Shown here one piece after another: positions 19,154 to 26,372 of a stretch of 58,930 bases of DNA. Source of the stretch: Planctomycetota bacterium (GTDB lineage Bacteria > Planctomycetota > JAJSAM01 > JAJVHW01); the NCBI GenBank assembly GCA_021776825.1, contig JAJFFG010000009.1:1-58930 (forward strand), read 5' to 3'. Position numbers and translations under genes: made by a program. Every line of letters begins with the position of its first letter. Position 1 is the first letter of the stretch. The notes beneath the pieces were generated by a model that was not told where the DNA came from, did no database searches, and saw only the letters and a list, made by a program, of their open reading frames with translations.

Positions 19154-20560
19154 CTATCGCAGGCCGCTCGGGAAGTCGCCCGACGCGAACGGTGCCGGTA
19201 TCCCGGCCTTCGCCGCGGCGTCGTTCGCGGTGTACATGGCCTTGGCCGCCGCAATCCTCTTCGCGCCCTCGTCGTCAGCACCGATGGCGGCCTGCCAGGC
19301 TGCGAGCGCGGCGTTGGCTGGACCGAGAGCGTCCAGGTAGGCGTTCCGCAGCGTCGCGGCGTTGTCGATCGCGGTGGCTCGTGACGTCTGCGTCGCGGCC
19401 GCAGCCGTCGTCTCCGCGGTGGCCAGCGACGTGGCGGTCGAGAGTGAGTTGATGCGCACCTGGACGAGTTCAGCGGGCAGCGCGACGAGCGCGTTCGCGA
19501 CCTTCTCCGGGAACCCAGCGACAGCGGCGATCGGGCTCGGTCGTGTGACCTCGGAACCAGTGAGAACTCCACCCGTGAACGTGAGGTTGTTCGCCACCGT
19601 GACGAACATCGCGCGGTTCATCGGAACCACGGCCACGGGCGAGTAGTCCGGTACGGCGGCCAGTCCGGTCGCGCTCATCAGCGTGCCGTGGTAGCCCCAG
19701 ATACCGCTGGTGTCCTTCGACATGTTGCGTGCGTAGAGCGCGTTCGCGTCTGCTGTTCCCAGCGCGGTCGACTCGGCCTTCGTCAGGTCGAACTTCCAAC
19801 GCAGCTCGGCCGTGATGACGAACGGCTCGATGCCACGCACCAAGACGCCGGCGACCTCGCCAACTGAGCAATCACGCGTAGCGGGTGCGACGTTCTCGTC
19901 ACCGGTCCGGCGTTCTTCGCTGACCGGTTCGATGCTCATGACGAGCGTCCAGTTGGGATCCTCTGGGAACGGAGTGATCGTCTCGCTCGCGTAGCCGTTC
20001 TTCGGGAGCGGCCAGTAGATCGTGTGCGTCCCGATGACGCGGCGCAGCTCCGCGAGCATGCGCGCATCGACATCCGCGAGCCCGGGCGTCTTCGTGCCGA
20101 CGCCGCCAGTCGACTGGAGTCCGAACGCGCCGCCCGACGCCGCGAGCTTGGCTCCCGCAATGACCGTGTTGAGCGCCGCGTCGAGGATGGCAGTGCCCTC
20201 CTGTGTGCTCGACGCGTTGATCGTCCCGAGCAATCCGGAGGCGCCGACGCCGACGTTCAGCTGGTCCGAACTGGAGTCGCTCGTCTGATGCTCCAGCACG
20301 TACTGGCAAGCGCCGTCGGCGACAGTCGTCGTCGCCACGGCGAGGCTCATCGTCGGCTGCGGCGTGGCGCCCTCGGTGACGCCGATCGTAGCGGTGACGG
20401 TCGTGACGGTTCGCGGAAGGCTGTACGGGATGCCGACGGCGCCCGGCTCGGCCGGTCGTGAGATCGCGATGGGGCCGGCGCAGGCACCGAGACCGACGAG
20501 CGTCAGGACGAACGCCACTTGCATGGTCGTCCACGCGACGACAGATCGCTTGTTACGCAT
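19154..20560 (-). CDS. lipoprotein of unknown function
   Basis: A protein of 468 residues with a lipoprotein signal: a hydrophobic stretch (MQVAFVLTLVGLGAC) ending in a lipobox with Cys27. The mature protein has no domain I recognise. It includes Thr/Ala-rich stretches, a segment YWPLPKNGYASETITPFPED and a long Ala-rich helical C-terminus (ATAETTAAAATQTSRA) that may form a coiled coil. It is the first gene of an operon with the trypsin-like protease; the lipoprotein could tether or present the protease substrate (inference). An internal ATG at codon 13 is an alternative start that keeps the lipobox. Confidence 0.7.
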   Translation of the reverse strand: MRNKRSVVAWTTMQVAFVLTLVGLGACAGPIAISRPAEPGAVGIPYSLPRTVTTVTATIGVTEGATPQPTMSLAVATTTVADGACQYVLEHQTSDSSSDQLNVGVGASGLLGTINASSTQEGTAILDAALNTVIAGAKLAASGGAFGLQSTGGVGTKTPGLADVDARMLAELRRVIGTHTIYWPLPKNGYASETITPFPEDPNWTLVMSIEPVSEERRTGDENVAPATRDCSVGEVAGVLVRGIEPFVITAELRWKFDLTKAESTALGTADANALYARNMSKDTSGIWGYHGTLMSATGLAAVPDYSPVAVVPMNRAMFVTVANNLTFTGGVLTGSEVTRPSPIAAVAGFPEKVANALVALPAELVQVRINSLSTATSLATAETTAAAATQTSRATAIDNAATLRNAYLDALGPANAALAAWQAAIGADDEGAKRIAAAKAMYTANDAAAKAGIPAPFASGDFPSGLR

Positions 20561-20696
20561 GGCTGCGCTTCCCTCCCTCGGCAGACGCTCCCCAGCGTTC
20601 GCCAGCCGGATCGTAGCGCGCAGTGGGTCGGACGCGCCGCCGAGTTCCGATGACTGAGGCCTCCGAGGACCTCGTGCGCGGGTCCCGGGGGTGGAC

Positions 20697-20727
20697 GTGG
20701 GGACAGTGGAAACTGCGTCAACTAACC
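20697..20727 (+). repeat. repeat B, copy 1 (GTGGGGAC...GGAAAC...GTCAAC)
   Basis: Reads GTGGGGACAGTGGAAACTGC then GTCAACTAACC, with a small CAGT-GGAA-ACTG hairpin. A related sequence lies at 21640-21677 on the other side of the secretin-like lipoprotein gene. Confidence 0.5.
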
Positions 20728-20817
20728 TCGGAGTCGCAACGCCCGGTGGATGGAGTCAGTTGTGGTCGTTTCCCCTGTCTCGCCCTCCACGGTCCCGCCT
20801 TCCAACAGGAGGTCCCG

Positions 20818-21618
20818 ATGCCCACGAAGTCCGTGATCTCGCTCGTTGCTCCGCTCGCGCTGTTGCTCGTTGCCGCCGGGTGCGCGCACAGCCGCACGGA
20901 GATCGTCGAGGAACGCGAGTTCCTCGGCGCGATGACCGTGGTGACCGACGTCGTGATCGAGGAGGACGTGGCGCCCGCGGCGCCGCCGCGCTTGCGCCGT
21001 CCGCAGCGTGAGATGGACCGGCGTGACCGCTTCGAGACGTGGAAGCCGCCGGCCGTGAGCGACCCGATCGTGCTGCCCGAGCCGGGCGAGGGCTACACGT
21101 GGAAGCAGATCTTCGGCCTGATCCAGGAGCACACGGGACACATCGTGTTCTGGGACACGGACAGCGCCATCATCCACGCGAAGCGCATCCGATTCTCCGG
21201 TGCCCCGCGCATCGATCGGCGCGATCTGATCGCGTGGGCCCAAGATGTCGGAGCCCAACACGACCTGTCCATACGGCCGCTGGGTCCCGTGTCACGCCAG
21301 CAGTGGGTCGCGATGGACCACGCCAGCACCAGGATGACGTCGAACCCGCAATTCATCTCCGAGGACGATCTGCACGAGTACCAGGGCCGCGAGGGCGTGC
21401 ACATCGCCTGCGCACTCTCGTTGCCGGAGGGCGTGGATGGCGCTCGCGCGCGCCAGGCTCTGTCGCAGTTCTCGACGAAGTACGCGGGCATCGGAGGTAT
21501 CAGCGAGATCGACAGCGGTCACGTCCTCCTGGTCGCCGACTTCGCCTCGATCGTGGCGCGGATGCGACGCCTTCTCGACGAGATGGCCATCGCCCGCTGG
21601 CAGGCACAGCAGGAGTGA
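20818..21618 (+). CDS. lipoprotein with secretin N-domain-like region
   Basis: A protein of 266 residues. ATG 20818 follows a strong ACAGGAGG site. The lipobox is LLLVAAGC, with the lipidated Cys at residue 22. After an acidic, Pro-rich linker, the region YTWKQIFGLIQEHTGHIVFW resembles the N0/STN-type fold of secretin periplasmic domains. The C-terminus (ARARQALSQFSTKYAGIGGI, then VLLVADFASIVARMRRLLDE) resembles the NolW/N1-type secretin repeat, which ends with a helix after an LIV-x-D strand. There is no pore-forming secretin domain, so it may be a pilotin-like or accessory part. This is an inference from pattern only. Related repeats flank the gene at 20697 and 21640. Confidence 0.65.
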   Translation: MPTKSVISLVAPLALLLVAAGCAHSRTEIVEEREFLGAMTVVTDVVIEEDVAPAAPPRLRRPQREMDRRDRFETWKPPAVSDPIVLPEPGEGYTWKQIFGLIQEHTGHIVFWDTDSAIIHAKRIRFSGAPRIDRRDLIAWAQDVGAQHDLSIRPLGPVSRQQWVAMDHASTRMTSNPQFISEDDLHEYQGREGVHIACALSLPEGVDGARARQALSQFSTKYAGIGGISEIDSGHVLLVADFASIVARMRRLLDEMAIARWQAQQE

Positions 21619-21639
21619 ACGGGTAGCGCCTTCGTGAAG

Positions 21640-21677
21640 GTGGGGACGCTGGAAACCACGTCAACCAACTCAACCCC
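21640..21677 (+). repeat. repeat B, copy 2
   Basis: Reads GTGGGGACGCTGGAAACCAC then GTCAACCAACTCAACCCC. It shares the GTGGGGAC, TGGAAAC and GTCAAC blocks with 20697-20727 and begins 22 bp after the lipoprotein stop. Confidence 0.5.
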
Positions 21678-21719
21678 GCTCCCGCCTCCCACCGTGGCGG
21701 CACTCTCGCCAGCCCGGGT

Positions 21720-22547
21720 TCACGCGGATGCCGGAGGCGCGTCCTGCTCGTAGCGCGCGAGCAGGTCGGGAGCGATCTCGCGCAGCTCGTCGGCGCGGGT
21801 CTCGCCGAGGGTCTCGCGCCAGCGCTGGTTGCGGCTCTTGAGACCCGCGCGCTCCAACGCCAGCCGCACGCGATTGCACCAAGCGAGCTCGACGCGTTCG
21901 AGGATGCGTCGCACCTGGTTCTCCGGCTCCGCGCAGAGCTCGTGGTAGCGCACGGGAACGTAGCGCTCGCCCAGCGCCGCCGCTGCGGTCTCGAGCGCGC
22001 GCGTGCAGGCGATGTACTGCCGCGTCGCGATCTCCTCGACGGGCGCGCCGCGCAGCTCGCGCCAGCCCTCCATCCGCACACCGAACCAGTCGACCTCGCG
22101 TCCCTCGCGCTTGTGGTGCCGCACGGCGGTGGAGTTGACGACCGCGCGCCAGTCGCGGATCAGGTGCACGACGTACGCGTCGGGGAACATCGCGTCGAGC
22201 CATCCGACGCGCAGCGACAGCCGCGGGTACTTGCACAGGAAGCGCGTGCGATCTCGCGTCCGGAGAGTGGCCTCGATCCGGCGTGTGAAGCGATCCCGGA
22301 CAGCCGGCGCCGCGTGCTCGGCCAGCAGCACGTCATCGTCGCCGACGCGCGCGCGATCCCAGAAGCGCTGCGCCTCGTGCGGCAGGTCGTCGCCCCAGCG
22401 CCCCATCAGGGTGGCGATCCTCGCCGGCCAACGGCGGTCGTAGCGGTTCAGGTACCCGATGTCGTCCTGCCGTCCGAGCACGCGGTACAGCACGGTCGTG
22501 CCGCTGCGGTGCGGTCCAAGGATGAAGACGGGGCGGTCGAGCGACAT
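21720..22547 (-). CDS. sulfotransferase-family protein
   Basis: A protein of 275 residues from ATG 22547. The N-terminus VFILGPHRSGTTVLYRVLGR is the 5'-phosphosulfate-binding loop of PAPS-dependent sulfotransferases. A later block AYVVHLIRDWRAVVNSTAV is the 3'-phosphate-binding strand with the conserved Arg and Ser. VRYHELCAEPENQVRRILE is the typical C-terminal motif. It would transfer sulfate from PAPS to a hydroxyl or amine; the acceptor is unknown. It is transcribed alone and is a different subtype from the sulfotransferase at 23304. Confidence 0.82.
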   Translation of the reverse strand: MSLDRPVFILGPHRSGTTVLYRVLGRQDDIGYLNRYDRRWPARIATLMGRWGDDLPHEAQRFWDRARVGDDDVLLAEHAAPAVRDRFTRRIEATLRTRDRTRFLCKYPRLSLRVGWLDAMFPDAYVVHLIRDWRAVVNSTAVRHHKREGREVDWFGVRMEGWRELRGAPVEEIATRQYIACTRALETAAAALGERYVPVRYHELCAEPENQVRRILERVELAWCNRVRLALERAGLKSRNQRWRETLGETRADELREIAPDLLARYEQDAPPASA

Positions 22548-22679
22548 GAGCGTCAGTATCGAACGGAGCGCCGCCTACTCCCAGGTGTCCCGCGTCGCAG
22601 CACCCGGTCCGGGAGAGGGAATCGGCAATCCGGGGTCGTTCACGAGGGCGTCGCTAGCTCGCGGCGACGGTGTCGGCCG

Positions 22680-22970
22680 TCAACGCATCGAACCGGCCGT
22701 GGAGTCGTCGGCGCGCGCGATGGTGACGTCGTACCAGGTCACGAGCGCGACGATCACGACACCGACGACGAGTCCGGCGACCAGCCCCTGAACAAGTCCG
22801 AGACCAAGCCCCACCTGAACGGGGTCGAAGTCCGCCGCGTCGCCGGCGTCGAACCAGCGGCGATACAGGTCCGGAGCGTGGGTTCCGATCGACCACCCGA
22901 TGCCCGCCCCGATGGCCGAGCAGACGACGGCGGATCCGGCGACCGAGGCGAATGCCCTCGTCAGAGTCAT
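22680..22970 (-). CDS. small two-helix membrane protein
   Basis: A protein of 96 residues from ATG 22970. The first helix is FASVAGSAVVCSAIGAGIGW. A short loop (HAPDLYRRWFDAGDAADFDP) leads to a Gly-rich second helix VGLGLGLVQGLVAGLVVGVV. A similar Asp-Pro-Val-Gln-Val-Gly plus Gly-rich helix pattern is one I associate with planctomycete small membrane proteins, from memory. Function unknown. A longer frame reading back to 24311 is antisense to the sulfotransferase and is rejected. Confidence 0.7.
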   Translation of the reverse strand: MTLTRAFASVAGSAVVCSAIGAGIGWSIGTHAPDLYRRWFDAGDAADFDPVQVGLGLGLVQGLVAGLVVGVVIVALVTWYDVTIARADDSTAGSMR

Positions 22971-23303
22971 GCCAGCAACCGTGACCAGTCGGCGTGCGCC
23001 ATGTGAGGCCAGGATAGGTCGGCTCTTGCGAACGCGCCACGCCCGGCTCGGCAGCGCGGCGCGGAGTTGGCAGGCCGGGTACTCGCCGTGGGCGTATCGC
23101 GTCAGCCGGAAGAACGCACCCGGCGGAACGCGTTCGGTGGAACAGTCCCAGCCCGACACGCTTGCGTCGCTGCTGTGGACGCCCGGACGGCATCCGTGGC
23201 GGGCGCCGGGTCGGGGTAGACTGCCCTGGGGCCGGCGAAGCAGCGCGCCGCGCCACTTTGGCGAGACCGACATGTCCACAATCCCTGGTCCCGGAGCGTA
23301 GGC
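22971..23303. other. divergent intergenic region upstream of the carrier-ligase operon
   Basis: These 333 bp separate the small membrane protein from the + operon. TAGACT at 23216-23221 could be a -10 hexamer but no convincing -35 accompanies it. I see no gene. Confidence 0.4.
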
Positions 23304-24263
23304 GTGGTGCGCGAGGGCATCTTGATCCTCGGGACACCCCGGTCCGGCACGACGCTGATGCGCCGTGTCCTGAACGCCCACCCCGACATCGCGTGTCCCG
23401 GCGAGACGTACCTCTTCAATGGCTGCGCCCGGTTCCTGCACCGCGAGACGTTCGCGTCGGGCCTGGACATCGGTGCGCTGGCCGGGCTGTCGTTCGCAGG
23501 CTTCGGCGAGGACGAGGTGCTCCGGCGCCTGCGGGAGTTCGCATTCTCGTTCATGGGGGACCACGCCCGTGCTGCGGGGAAGCCCCGCTGGGCGGAGAAG
23601 ACGGCGTTCGACGCGTTCCTCCTCGACCGTCTGGAGCCGCTGGTGGCGGGGCACGTCCACTTCATCTGTCTGCAGCGGCACGGTCTCGACGTCGTCTCCT
23701 CCATGGACGAAGCCACGACGAAGACCGGCGGATACGTCGACGCGATCCACGCGTACATCAAGCGCTACTCCCAACCGCTGGAGGCCCTCGCCCACGTCTG
23801 GGTGGACCTGGCGAGCCGGATCGCCGCCCTCGCCGCGCGACACGCAGCGGACTCCGTCGTCGTGCGCTACGAGGACCTGTGCGCGGAGCCGGAACGCGAG
23901 CTGTCGCGGGTGTTCTCGGCCATCGGAGCGGAGTTCGATCCGGGCGTCATCGACCGGGCGCTCGGGTCCCACGAGTCCGCGGGGATCGACGACTGGAAGT
24001 CCCACAGCCGCGACGCCATCGACGCCTCCAGCGTGGGACGGTGGACGGCCCTGCCTCCAGCCACGATCCGGATGCTCGCGGAGGTCGTCAATCCGACCCT
24101 GGTTGATCTGGGCTACGACGCAGTGCCGACGACGGACAGTCCGTCGGCCGCGGAAGCCCGCCGCCGGTACGAGCTCGGCCTTCGGGTCCAGGGGATGAAG
24201 GCCCAGCAGAGTGGGGAGCCGGGCGAGCCGCCGAGTGACCAGCCGGGTGATCAGGCCCAATGA
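23304..24263 (+). CDS. sulfotransferase, first gene of the carrier-ligase operon
   Basis: A protein of 319 residues from GTG 23304 with GGAG upstream; a second GTG follows directly. The PAPS loop is ILILGTPRSGTTLMRRVLNA, and VRYEDLCAEPERELSRVFSA is the family C-terminal motif. The 3'-phosphate region reads HFICLQRHGLDVVSSMDEAT, with Arg and Ser conserved. The Pro/Gly/Gln-rich C-terminal tail is probably disordered. Its stop overlaps the next ATG by four bases (ATGA). In this operon it would sulfate a small molecule or carrier-bound product; that is inference from context. Confidence 0.85.
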   Translation: MVREGILILGTPRSGTTLMRRVLNAHPDIACPGETYLFNGCARFLHRETFASGLDIGALAGLSFAGFGEDEVLRRLREFAFSFMGDHARAAGKPRWAEKTAFDAFLLDRLEPLVAGHVHFICLQRHGLDVVSSMDEATTKTGGYVDAIHAYIKRYSQPLEALAHVWVDLASRIAALAARHAADSVVVRYEDLCAEPERELSRVFSAIGAEFDPGVIDRALGSHESAGIDDWKSHSRDAIDASSVGRWTALPPATIRMLAEVVNPTLVDLGYDAVPTTDSPSAAEARRRYELGLRVQGMKAQQSGEPGEPPSDQPGDQAQ

Positions 24264-25192
24264 GCACTGACGACCCGGCCGGGCGCGCATCCCGGATGCC
24301 GCCCGAGACAACGCCGCCCCGGACAGCGCCGCCGCTGACGATGCCGCCCCGGACAGCGCGGCTCATGGATCTGACCCGCGCGGCGTTCTGCGACCCGTAC
24401 GAGATCGTCGACTGGCCGGAGTCGGTGGGGGACGACGCGCAGTGTCTGCCGGACCGGCTCATCTCCATCGTCGACACCGGTGCGTTCGACGCCCTCGACC
24501 GCGCCGGCCGCAGGCGCCTCTCGCTGTTCGAGTGCGCGAACCTGTTCTCCGTCCTGCTCCACGGCGAGAAGGCCTACGTCGCGGGTCTGGCGGCGCGAAT
24601 CCACGAGCCGGCGACCGCGTCGCATGCCGAGTACCTGCACGCGCTCATCGATGAGGAGAACAAGCACATGTACCTGTTCTCCCAGTTCTGCACGCGGTAC
24701 GCGGGTGGCGTCTATCCCGATCACGGCTTCCCGTTCCCGGCGGACGGACCGAAGGAGGAGACGGACCTCGTCTTCTACGCCCAGGCGTTGCTCATGGAGG
24801 AGATGTTCGACCACCTGAACCGTGCGGTGGTGGGGGACCCGTCCATCGACTCGACGGTGCGCCGGATCCACCAGATCCACATCGACGACGAGGCGCGACA
24901 CATCTCGTTCGGCCGCGCGCATCTCGAGGATCTCGTGGAGCGGCTGGCGCAGACGGCGGGAGCAGGTCGTCTCCTCGCCATCGGCGCCTATCTCGATCGC
25001 TACATGACGGTGATGCTCGAACGATTGGCCAACCCCCGCGTCTACCAGGACGCCGGGTTGGACGACGCGTACGCGCTCCGCCGGCAGGCGCTCGCCAGCG
25101 AGGGCGTCCGATCCCTGCACGCAGCGGCGACGGTCCGCTCGCGCGGGTTCCTCACGAAGCTCGGTCTCGTCGGGCCGGAGCAGGCGGCATGA
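24260..25192 (+). CDS. AurF-type ferritin-like diiron oxygenase
   Basis: A protein of 310 residues with the ligand pattern of the AurF (p-aminobenzoate N-oxygenase) family. The candidates are Glu103 in HGEKAY, Glu133 and His136 in DEENKH, Glu180/181 in LLMEEMFDH, and His207, Glu211 and His214 in HIDDEARH. The spacings E-x2-H and H-x3-E-x2-H are exact. AurF itself oxidises an aryl amine to a nitro group; relatives carry out other N- or C-oxidations. The first 35 residues are repetitive, Thr/Pro-rich and probably disordered. It overlaps both neighbours by four bases. It may oxidise an amino acid held on the adjacent carrier protein (inference). Confidence 0.82.
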   Translation: MSTDDPAGRASRMPPETTPPRTAPPLTMPPRTARLMDLTRAAFCDPYEIVDWPESVGDDAQCLPDRLISIVDTGAFDALDRAGRRRLSLFECANLFSVLLHGEKAYVAGLAARIHEPATASHAEYLHALIDEENKHMYLFSQFCTRYAGGVYPDHGFPFPADGPKEETDLVFYAQALLMEEMFDHLNRAVVGDPSIDSTVRRIHQIHIDDEARHISFGRAHLEDLVERLAQTAGAGRLLAIGAYLDRYMTVMLERLANPRVYQDAGLDDAYALRRQALASEGVRSLHAAATVRSRGFLTKLGLVGPEQAA

Positions 25193-25473
25193 CGGATCGG
25201 AGTCCGGAGACGGAGACGGAGGCTGACGCGAAGACCGCCATCGAGGGGTGGTTGCTCGCGCACACGAGTCACCCCATCGAGCGGATCGCCCACGACCAGG
25301 ACATCGTCACCGGCCGCATCCTGGACTCCCTGCGGTTCGTGGATCTGATCCTGCTGATCGAAGAACTGAGCGGCAGGCCCGTGGACAGGGCCGGACTGGA
25401 CATGAACGGTCTGGGACTGGACGACTTCCGCACCATCGACGCCATCTGGAACCGGTTCTTCAAGACCCCGTGA
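25189..25473 (+). CDS. acyl/aminoacyl carrier protein 1
   Basis: A 94-residue carrier-protein fold. The phosphopantetheine attachment site is Ser47 in RILDSLRFVDLILLIEELSG, the usual Asp-Ser-Leu start of helix 2. A longer than usual N-terminal extension (MTDRSPETETEAD) is acidic. It overlaps the oxygenase stop (ATGA) and its own stop overlaps the GTG of the ligase gene. Position makes it the likely substrate of the downstream amino acid:[carrier protein] ligase, as in the characterised systems where ligase and carrier genes are adjacent. Confidence 0.88.
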   Translation: MTDRSPETETEADAKTAIEGWLLAHTSHPIERIAHDQDIVTGRILDSLRFVDLILLIEELSGRPVDRAGLDMNGLGLDDFRTIDAIWNRFFKTP

Positions 25474-26372
25474 CCGGCATGGACTCCACACCGACCCCGT
25501 CCGGCTCCCGCTTCTCCCACGGGCTGCGTACTGCGTGGGGCGCCGACGTCGCGGTGGCCGAGCGGTTGGACAGCGTCTTCCGGTCGTGGGCGGGTCCCCG
25601 CGCGGTGGACTACTCGTTCCCACCGGTGGTGTCCGTCGGCTCCATGCACACGTGCGACTACTTCCGGTCGTTCCCGCACCTGGGCACGTTCGTCGCGCCG
25701 GTCGCTCGCGAGCGCCTGGGTGAACTGGCGACGACGTTGTCGGACGCCCGGTCCGACGCCGCTGAGCCCGCCTCCGCTGAGCCCGGAACAGTCGAGCCCT
25801 GCCAACTCGAACCGGCACAGCTCGACGCGGCGGAGTTCATGCTCGCGCCCTCAGCGTGCTACGCCGCGTTCGATCACTTCGCCGGGCAGACGGTCCCGTC
25901 GCCCTTCGAGATCACGTTGGTCTCGCCCTGCTTTCGCCGGGAAGAGAGCTATGCCGAGGGCACGCGGCAGTGGCACTTCACCATGCGCGAGATCGTCTGC
26001 TTCGGCGAGTCCGACGTCGTAGCGCAGTTCCTGTCCGCCCAGTCCGACGTCATTCGCGCCAAGCTGGACGCCGCCGGGCTGCCGTTCACCCACCGCGCCG
26101 CCACGGATCCGTTCTTCCGGGCCGACGACCCCAAACTCGTCCTGCAGAAGCTCGCACCGGTGAAGCACGAGTTCCTCGACGACGAGGGCGTCGCGTTGTC
26201 GTCAGTGAACTTCCACCGCAACTTCTTCGGCGAACGGTTCGACATCCGTCTGCCCACCGGGGAGCCGGCGTTTTCGGGTTGTGTCGGGTTCGGGATCGAG
26301 CGGTGGCAGACCGCCTGCGTGCGCGCGTTCGGAGTCGATCCTGCGCACTGGCCCGACGTGCTCTCGCCGTGA
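25470..26372 (+). CDS. amino acid:[carrier protein] ligase (class II synthetase-like)
   Basis: A 300-residue homologue of the catalytic core of atypical seryl-tRNA synthetases without a tRNA-binding domain. Class II motif 2 is CFRREESYAEGTRQWHF (from residue 154) and motif 3 is CVGFGIERWQ (271-280). Three zinc ligands known from aa:CP ligases such as Bradyrhizobium Bll0957 are all present, at almost the same positions: Cys130 in PSACYAAF, Glu174 in TMREIVCF and Cys271. Such enzymes activate a small amino acid (Gly or Ala in studied cases) and load it on the phosphopantetheine of a carrier protein. GTG 25470 (overlapping the carrier stop) is preferred by analogy with neighbouring junctions; ATG 25479 is possible. 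Confidence 0.9.
   Translation: MTGMDSTPTPSGSRFSHGLRTAWGADVAVAERLDSVFRSWAGPRAVDYSFPPVVSVGSMHTCDYFRSFPHLGTFVAPVARERLGELATTLSDARSDAAEPASAEPGTVEPCQLEPAQLDAAEFMLAPSACYAAFDHFAGQTVPSPFEITLVSPCFRREESYAEGTRQWHFTMREIVCFGESDVVAQFLSAQSDVIRAKLDAAGLPFTHRAATDPFFRADDPKLVLQKLAPVKHEFLDDEGVALSSVNFHRNFFGERFDIRLPTGEPAFSGCVGFGIERWQTACVRAFGVDPAHWPDVLSP

Noticed and set aside
22971..24311. long - strand frame extending the small membrane protein gene
   Set aside because: It runs antisense through the sulfotransferase with no domain, whereas ATG 22970 gives a compact two-helix protein.
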